DNA of 64,000 nucleotides from an uncultured Oscillibacter sp. Lineage in GTDB: Bacteria; Bacillota; Clostridia; Oscillospirales; Oscillospiraceae. Location of the stretch: contig CAKTMK010000001.1 of the NCBI GenBank assembly GCA_934574045.1, forward strand, positions 1 through 64,000, given 5' to 3'. Shown piece after piece: positions 58,470-64,000 of this stretch (its first letter is position 1; every line of letters begins with the position of its first letter). Under the pieces are notes generated by a model. The model made no database searches and was not told where the DNA came from. It was given only the letters and a program-made list of their open reading frames with translations. A program made the position numbers and the translations under genes.

Positions 58470-60542
58470 TTACTCCGCGGCGGCCATGGCCTTCGCCTCG
58501 GCGATGGCCTTCTCCTGCGCGGCAGGCGGGCAGTCCTCATAACGGGTGAACGCGAAGGTGAACCGAGCGCGGCTCTGGGTCATGGACCGCAGATCGATGG
58601 CGTAGGTGCCCATTTCGGCCATGGGGACCTCGGCCACGATCTCCGTCTCCCCGTCGGAGACGGGATTGGTGCCCATCACGCGGCCCCGGCGCTTGTTCAG
58701 GTCGCCCATCACGTCGCCGGTGTAGCTGTCCGGCGCGTAGACGTGCAGCTCGCCGATCGGCTCCAACAGGACGGGGTTCGCCTGCTCCAGGCCGGCCTTG
58801 AACGCCAGGTTCGCGGCGGTCTTGAACGCCATTTCGGAGGAATCCACCGGGTGATAGGAGCCGTCCACCAGCGTGGCCTTCAGGAACACCACGGGATAGC
58901 CCGCCAGCGGGCCGTGGGCGCAGCTCTCCCGCAGGCCCTTTTCCACCGCCGGGAAGAAGTTCTTGGGCACGGAGCCGCCGAACACGTTCTCCGCGAAGAT
59001 CATGTCCTCGCTCTCCGTCTGGGGCTCGAACTCGATCCACACGTCGCCGAACTGGCCGTGTCCGCCGGACTGCTTCTTGTGGCGGCCCTGCACCTTGACC
59101 TTCTTGCGGATCTTCTCGCGGTACGCCACGCGCACGGGAGAGAACACGGTCTCCACGCCGAAGCGGGACTGGAGCTTGGCGCGCAGCACATCCAGATGGA
59201 TGTCGCCAGTGCCGGAGAGGACGAGCTGGCGGGTCTCCGCGTTGTTGACCAGAGAGAACGTCAGATCCTCCTCCGCCAGCTTGGCCAGACCTGCGGCCAC
59301 CTTGTCGTCCTGCCCGCGGGTCTTGGGCGCGATGGCCTGAGAATAGCAGGGCTGGGGGAACGGGATGCCGGTGAGCTTCACCACACTCTTGGCGGAGCAC
59401 AGGGAATCGCCGGTCTTGAGCTTATCCATCTTGGCCACCGCCGCGATGTCGCCGCAGCAGACCTCCTTGACCTCCACGGCCTTCTTGCCCTTCATGGTAT
59501 ACAGGTGGCCCAGCTTCATGCTCTCGCCGGTGCGGGCGTTGACCAGCGTCATGTCCGCGGTGACCTTGCCGGAGATGACCTTAAAGAAGGAATAGCGGCC
59601 ATACTGGTCGGCGGTGGTCTTGAACACGAAGGCATAGGGATTGCCGTCCTCGGTCAACTCGATCTCCACGGGGTTGCCCTCAGCGTCCACGCCCTTGCGG
59701 TTGGGGATCTCCACCGGGTTGGGGAACAGCTTGACCGCGGTATCCAGAACGGTCTGGGTGCCGATGCCGGTAAAGGCGGAGCCGCACATGACCGGGCAGA
59801 GGATCAGATCGCGCACGCCCGCGTGCAGGCCCTCCACGATCTCCTCCTGCGTGAACGGCTCGCCGCTGAAGAACTTCTCCATCTTCTCCTCGCTGGTCTC
59901 CGCCACGGATTCGCACAGCTGCTGATAGAAGTTCTCCACGACCTCCATCTTCTCCTCGGGGATGGGGATCTCCTGACGGCGGCCGTTGTCCTTGAGTGTG
60001 TACGCCTTTTTATAGACCACGTCGATCAGGGCGTCGATCTTCTTGTTCTCGTCCCACAGGGGCATCATGGTCGGGCAGACGGCCCGGCCGAACTTCTCGC
60101 GCAGCGCCTGCCACGCGCCGTTGAAGTCGCCGCCCTCTTCGTCGGTCTTGGAGATGTAAATGGCCCGGGGCATGTTCCGCTCCTGCAGATAGCGCCACGC
60201 CTTCTCCGTTCCCACGGAGACGCCGCCCTTGGCCGCGCAGACGATGATGCCGGCGTCCGCCACGCGGAGCGCCTCCAGCACCTCGCCGGAGAAATCGAAG
60301 TAACCCGGAGTGTCGATCACGTTGATCTTCACGCCCTTGAACTCGATGGGAGCGATGCTCAGAGAGATCGAGATCTTCCGCTTGATCTCCTCAGGATCAT
60401 AATCGCAGACGGTATTTCCGTCCGTCACCTTGCCGAGACGATCCGTGCCGCCGGTCAGATACAGCATGGACTCGACCAGAGAGGTCTTGCCGTTTCCGCC
60501 GTGGCCCAGTAAGCAGATGTTGCGAATGTCCTTTGCAGTCAT
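58470..60542 (-). CDS. EF-G-like GTPase (FusA-like, non-canonical)
   Basis: A 690-aa translational GTPase with domains G, II, III, IV and V of elongation factor G. G1 is GHGGNGKTS (13-21) rather than AHIDAGKTT. G3 DTPGYFDF is present, and G4 is SKTD instead of NKxD. Domain IV retains GHGQFGDVWIEFEP. This fits the EF-G2-like group present alongside canonical FusA in many Bacillota; its role is unclear (translocation under stress or ribosome recycling have been proposed). GGGAG precedes the ATG. Confidence 0.88.
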   Translation of the reverse strand: MTAKDIRNICLLGHGGNGKTSLVESMLYLTGGTDRLGKVTDGNTVCDYDPEEIKRKISISLSIAPIEFKGVKINVIDTPGYFDFSGEVLEALRVADAGIIVCAAKGGVSVGTEKAWRYLQERNMPRAIYISKTDEEGGDFNGAWQALREKFGRAVCPTMMPLWDENKKIDALIDVVYKKAYTLKDNGRRQEIPIPEEKMEVVENFYQQLCESVAETSEEKMEKFFSGEPFTQEEIVEGLHAGVRDLILCPVMCGSAFTGIGTQTVLDTAVKLFPNPVEIPNRKGVDAEGNPVEIELTEDGNPYAFVFKTTADQYGRYSFFKVISGKVTADMTLVNARTGESMKLGHLYTMKGKKAVEVKEVCCGDIAAVAKMDKLKTGDSLCSAKSVVKLTGIPFPQPCYSQAIAPKTRGQDDKVAAGLAKLAEEDLTFSLVNNAETRQLVLSGTGDIHLDVLRAKLQSRFGVETVFSPVRVAYREKIRKKVKVQGRHKKQSGGHGQFGDVWIEFEPQTESEDMIFAENVFGGSVPKNFFPAVEKGLRESCAHGPLAGYPVVFLKATLVDGSYHPVDSSEMAFKTAANLAFKAGLEQANPVLLEPIGELHVYAPDSYTGDVMGDLNKRRGRVMGTNPVSDGETEIVAEVPMAEMGTYAIDLRSMTQSRARFTFAFTRYEDCPPAAQEKAIAEAKAMAAAE

Positions 60543-60604
60543 ATGATTGTACTCCCTTCGATTTGTTGCTTGGGCGAGATAAATTCATGCCGCTCAATGG
60601 AGTC

Positions 60605-60633
60605 ATTATACAATATTTTGGCGGTCGGCACAA
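60605..60633 (-). promoter_or_regulatory. Promoter of the EF-G-like gene
   Basis: On the minus strand TTGTGC (60628-60633), 17 bases, TATAAT (60605-60610). The -10 is consensus, the -35 weak. The leader is about 55 bases. Confidence 0.6.
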
Positions 60634-60722
60634 CGTTTGATTGTTTTCAGAGTTGATTTTTGTTGCTCTGCACAAGAAACGTGTGAAATAATCTACATTC
60701 CGTCCCGCCAAAAACGGGAAAA

Positions 60723-60748
60723 ACCGCGGCCCAGAGCCGGGCCGCGGT
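60723..60748 (-). terminator. Terminator after the serine hydrolase
   Basis: ACCGCGGCCC / GGGCCGCGGT with a 6-base loop, followed on the minus strand by TTTTTCCC. Confidence 0.85.
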
Positions 60749-60761
60749 AATCGTTTTCCTG

Positions 60762-62858
60762 TCAGGAGGCGTAGGTCAGCCGGAAGCACGCGCCGGGATC
60801 GCCCGCGAACACCACTAGGCCGCCCTCCTCCAGCGCGGCGGAGGTGTCGCCCCACAGGAACGAGGACGCCTTGAGCGTTCCGTCCTTTCCGTAGACGTAG
60901 AAGCACGCGTTCTCCGGGACGGCGGCGGTCATGGTCTTTCCGGCTGCCGCCGCGCCCACCCGGTACCACCGGGCGTAGCCGTCCGGCTGGATCGTGGAGC
61001 GCACGCCGCTGCGGGCGGAGAGTTCGCGCACGCTGCCGCCGAGCTGATACGCCGAGCCGTTGACCGTCAGGATGCCGTCCTGAAGCACGGCGTCGTTCCC
61101 GTCCCGCCCCACGGGCAGGTCATAGATCAGCTCCGACGCGCCGGCAATGCGCATTCCACCCACGTACCCCGGCACAAGCTCCGCCGGCGCGGAAACTCCG
61201 GCGGCGGCAGCGGACGCGTCCGCCACGGCAAGGTAGATCTGAGAGGTGTACTTCTCCGCCAGAGGCAGCAGTCCTCCGGCCAGCCGCGTGAGCCACGTGC
61301 TCTGCTGGTCCTCCGGGACCGGATTTTCCGGCATCTTCACCATCACATAGTCGCTGGTGGAGACGGGGCCAAGCCCCGGCACCGGCGTATAGCTGCGCTG
61401 ATAGAGGTAGGTGGAGCCGCTGCTCTCCTTCACCAGCTTCACCGCCGCCGCGCCGGACGCGTCCCGGAAAGAGCCGTCGCTGTAATAGGTCAGCGTCTGA
61501 TCCGGCACGCCGGCAGCGCTCATCTGGTGGAGCGTCAGCGTTCCGTCCGTGCTGACAGCGAGCTTCACCTGCTGTGCAGTGGTGCCGTAATAGCCGGACT
61601 CCGCCGTCAGCGCCGCGGGCATGGCCGCAGGCTTCGCCTCCGGCAGGGAGGGCATCGTCCGGTCCAGCTTCACGCCCCGCGCCGCCAGTGCGTCCGCGAG
61701 GATCTGCGCCGCCGCCAGCTCGTTATAGGTGGACAGGCCGCCCGAGGTCAGCACCGCCGCGGCCATGTGATACTCCGGCAGCACCACCAGCGCCGCGTGA
61801 TAGCGCAGCGTGTCGCCGCCCTTGACCAGGCACTGGATGTTGTTCTGCTCAAAGGGCCAGAACTGCACCGCGTCCCAGCCCAGCCCGTAGGACACCATGC
61901 CCAGCGGCTCGTCGGGCCAGATGCCCCGGTCATACTCCGGCGCGGCCATGGCGGCGGTGGACGCGGCGGAGAGCAGCTCCGTCCCCGTCAGCGCGCCGCC
62001 GAAGGCGGCGAGATCCTCAGCCTCGGCGTACATTCCGCCCGTGCCGACCACGCCCACGCAGTCCCGGGGAAGGATGCGCTGGGCCGCGTCGCCCGTGCAG
62101 ACAGCGGCCGGGGACAGGTCCGTTTTCCCGGAAGCAAGATCCGCCGGGGAGAACACGGTGTTCTCCAGCCCCGCGGGCTTGAGCACGGAGCGGACATAGT
62201 CCATCAGCTCCATGCCGCTGACGGCCTCTACTACGAGCTGGGCCAGCGTGAAGCCGTCGTTGCAGTAGGCGCTGAACGCGCCCGGCTCCGCCCGGAGCTT
62301 CTGCCCCGCCAGCCGGTCCAGAAGCTCATCCGCCGCCTGCTCGTCGTCGTCCCCGAACAGGAACGCGCTGGCCCCGGACGTGCCCATCAGGCCGGAGGAA
62401 TGGTTCAGCAGCATCCGCACCGTGATCTTCGTGTAGCGGGGGTCGGCCATCCGGAAGCTCTTGAGATACGCCGTCACCGGCGCGTCCAGCGAGAGCTTCC
62501 CCTCCTCCGCCAGCTTCATGACCGCCGCCGTGGTGTACATCTTGCTGACGGAGCCGACGCCGTAGAGCGTGCCGCCCACGCCGGCGCCCATCCCTGCGAA
62601 GTGGCCCGCGTCCTTCAGGGACGCCGGGATGTTGGCCGCGGTCTGGCTCAGCGTCACCGCGCCGTCCTCCCACAGCGCCCACGACGCGCTCAGCGCGCCG
62701 CCGTACTGCATGGCATAGCCAACCGCCGTCTCCGCCGCCTGCTGACGGGCCTGCGGCGCGGGCCTGCGGACCGTCTCCGCCGCCAGTGTGGGGACGCTCA
62801 GGCTCACCGCCATGCACAGCGTCAGCGCCAGCGCGGAGATCCGTTTTTTCCAGTTCAT
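60762..62858 (-). CDS. Secreted serine hydrolase with class C beta-lactamase-type domain
   Basis: A 698-aa exported protein. Signal peptide MNWKKRISALALTLCMAVSL, cleaved near TLA-A. The hydrolase domain (about 40-390) has the S103-V-S-K106 active motif, Y198-C-N200 and a KGG near residue 345. It belongs to the penicillin-binding/esterase-EstB-like family, and true beta-lactamase activity is not implied. The C-terminal ~310 residues are mostly beta and unassigned. GGAAAAGGAG precedes the ATG at 62858. Confidence 0.85.
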   Translation of the reverse strand: MNWKKRISALALTLCMAVSLSVPTLAAETVRRPAPQARQQAAETAVGYAMQYGGALSASWALWEDGAVTLSQTAANIPASLKDAGHFAGMGAGVGGTLYGVGSVSKMYTTAAVMKLAEEGKLSLDAPVTAYLKSFRMADPRYTKITVRMLLNHSSGLMGTSGASAFLFGDDDEQAADELLDRLAGQKLRAEPGAFSAYCNDGFTLAQLVVEAVSGMELMDYVRSVLKPAGLENTVFSPADLASGKTDLSPAAVCTGDAAQRILPRDCVGVVGTGGMYAEAEDLAAFGGALTGTELLSAASTAAMAAPEYDRGIWPDEPLGMVSYGLGWDAVQFWPFEQNNIQCLVKGGDTLRYHAALVVLPEYHMAAAVLTSGGLSTYNELAAAQILADALAARGVKLDRTMPSLPEAKPAAMPAALTAESGYYGTTAQQVKLAVSTDGTLTLHQMSAAGVPDQTLTYYSDGSFRDASGAAAVKLVKESSGSTYLYQRSYTPVPGLGPVSTSDYVMVKMPENPVPEDQQSTWLTRLAGGLLPLAEKYTSQIYLAVADASAAAAGVSAPAELVPGYVGGMRIAGASELIYDLPVGRDGNDAVLQDGILTVNGSAYQLGGSVRELSARSGVRSTIQPDGYARWYRVGAAAAGKTMTAAVPENACFYVYGKDGTLKASSFLWGDTSAALEEGGLVVFAGDPGACFRLTYAS

Positions 62859-62937
62859 ACGCTTTTCTCCTTTTCCGTTCCGCCCGCTCACGCGGGCCGT
62901 TTTCTCATGGATCTTACACCTTCCAGCCGGTGGAAGG

Positions 62938-64000
62938 TCAAGCGAAAGCTCTGCGTTTTTTCAAATGGATGGAAAACAGCGCCAGCGCCACGCCCACCGC
63001 GCCGCACAGGGCGCACACCGCCAGCATGGCGTTCACGCCGCCCCGGTCGATCACCGCTCCGGCCAGCAGGTTCCCCACCACGCCGCTCAGGCCGTTGGTG
63101 GCCACCATCTTCAGCGACTGACCCTGCACCCGGTCCTCCGGCGGGACGTTTTCGTTGGCAAAGTAAACGTTTCCGGGGGTGAACAGTCCGTACCCCAGCA
63201 TCTGGATGGGCTGGAGGGCCAGCAGCAGCCGCAGGTCGCCGCACAGAAGGAACAGCAGCGGCTTGAGCGCCATGAACACCACGGAGGCCAGCATGACCCG
63301 CTCGATCCCGGCCCGCTTCCACAGCCACTGGAACAGCACCGCCCCCGGCAGCTCCGACGCCGCCATCAGAAACAGCGCCACGCCCAGCGTCCCGCTGTCG
63401 CCGCCCCGGTCGTTCACGATGTTCACAAGGAAGTTCACCACGGGCATGATGGCCGTCAGCCCGAAGAAGCCCGCGCCCAGCATGGCGGTGAACGCCGGAT
63501 TGTTTTTCAGGATGTACAGCGCGGAGTGGGCGCGCCCCGTGCTCCGGGCCGCCGGAGCGTCCGTCCGGGAAAAGCGGGGGAACGCCGCCGTGGAGAGCAG
63601 CAGCAGAACCACCAGCCCCGCGTGGGTCACCAGCACGGACTCCATGCCGAAGCGGCGCACCTGCTGGCCCGCAAGGACGGAGACAATGGCGTAGGCAAAC
63701 GCGCCCAGCCCGCGGCCCAGACTGTACCGCACCTCCACGCCCGCATTGAGAAACTGCATGGCCATGGCGTCGATCAGGGGATAGGAATTGGTCTCCACCG
63801 CGCCCAGCGCCAGAAAGATCAGCGCCGTTCCGAAAAAGCCGGGACGGGTGAAGTAAAACACGCCGTGGACCGCCAGCGCCAGCAGGATGCACCCGCCGAA
63901 CAGCGCCTTGAGCGGCACGGAGGGGTGCCGGTCGGCCCACGCGCCCAGCAGCGGCTGGGAGAAAATACCCGCAAAGCAGCCCAGAGCGATGAACACCCCC
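62938..64000 (-). CDS. MFS transporter (partial, 5' end outside window)
   Basis: At least 353 residues of a major facilitator transporter; the frame is open to the window end, so its N-terminal helices are missing. About nine hydrophobic helices are visible, with an acidic/basic loop GAWADRHPSVPLKALFGG that is MFS motif A-like. The C-terminal end FSIHLKKRR is cytoplasmic. Substrate unknown. It is about 80 bases upstream of the serine hydrolase and probably in the same transcript. Confidence 0.85.
   Translation of the reverse strand, partial: GVFIALGCFAGIFSQPLLGAWADRHPSVPLKALFGGCILLALAVHGVFYFTRPGFFGTALIFLALGAVETNSYPLIDAMAMQFLNAGVEVRYSLGRGLGAFAYAIVSVLAGQQVRRFGMESVLVTHAGLVVLLLLSTAAFPRFSRTDAPAARSTGRAHSALYILKNNPAFTAMLGAGFFGLTAIMPVVNFLVNIVNDRGGDSGTLGVALFLMAASELPGAVLFQWLWKRAGIERVMLASVVFMALKPLLFLLCGDLRLLLALQPIQMLGYGLFTPGNVYFANENVPPEDRVQGQSLKMVATNGLSGVVGNLLAGAVIDRGGVNAMLAVCALCGAVGVALALFSIHLKKRRAFA

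Overview
This 64 kb window is chromosomal DNA from a high-GC (estimated by eye at 60-65 %), low-mobility region of a flagellated, spore-forming member of the Bacillota (Firmicutes). The pointers are spoVT behind a sigma-G-like promoter, RNase J, GdpP, YtrA-type GntR, RicT/YaaT, the flgM-flgN-flgK-flgL-fliW-csrA order and SLH-domain surface proteins. The combination of high GC, motility, SLH proteins and an amino-acid transport operon suggests a Clostridia lineage such as Oscillospiraceae, but this is inference. I saw no rRNA, tRNA, IS element, prophage or CRISPR array.

Layout. 1-53: tail of an unidentified + strand gene. 144-5355 (-): livK-livH-livM-livG-livF branched-chain amino-acid ABC transporter with a good promoter. 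5820-13757 (-): an unbroken housekeeping run gdpP-rplI-(small membrane protein)-dnaB-tilS-hpt-ftsH, covering c-di-AMP turnover, ribosome, replication, tRNA modification, purine salvage and membrane proteolysis. 14297-16656 (+): rnj and spoVT. 16738-18554: PhnD-like lipoprotein (-) divergent from a cupin/HPt pair (+). 18651-23840 (-): flgM-flgN-flgK-flgL-DUF6470-fliW-csrA. 24339-28949 (-): cheA-cheW-cheR-cheB.

29210-40667 (+): the most unusual part. A FliK-like protein, FlhX (stand-alone FlhB C-terminal domain), a PilZ protein, two very large SLH surface proteins (about 1624 and 1120 aa) and a second PilZ protein follow each other with short gaps. No terminator is visible until 40732. A third PilZ protein (40934-41680) has its own promoter. 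The arrangement suggests a surface-layer module tied to flagellar export and c-di-GMP sensing. The 1120-aa protein carries six tandem ~118-residue repeats that I cannot assign to a named family.

41753-47188: rlmA-like methyltransferase, MATE exporter and cysteine desulfurase (-), then mtaB and a YfbR-like nucleotidase (+). 47358-50278 (-): ferrous iron uptake feoA-feoA-feoB-Cys-rich peptide, with two matching palindromes that look like DtxR-family operators. 50697-54729 (-): a membrane-anchored XRE regulator with visibly lower GC, a small multidrug export family protein, a GntR/ABC operon and a Cof-type HAD hydrolase. 54768-58292: holB-ricT (-) divergent from an aminotransferase (+). 58470-64000 (-): EF-G-like GTPase, a large secreted serine hydrolase and an MFS transporter cut by the window end.

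Starts were moved downstream of the longest open frame wherever a Shine-Dalgarno sequence, a signal peptide or family alignment decided the matter. Promoters and terminators were read by eye.
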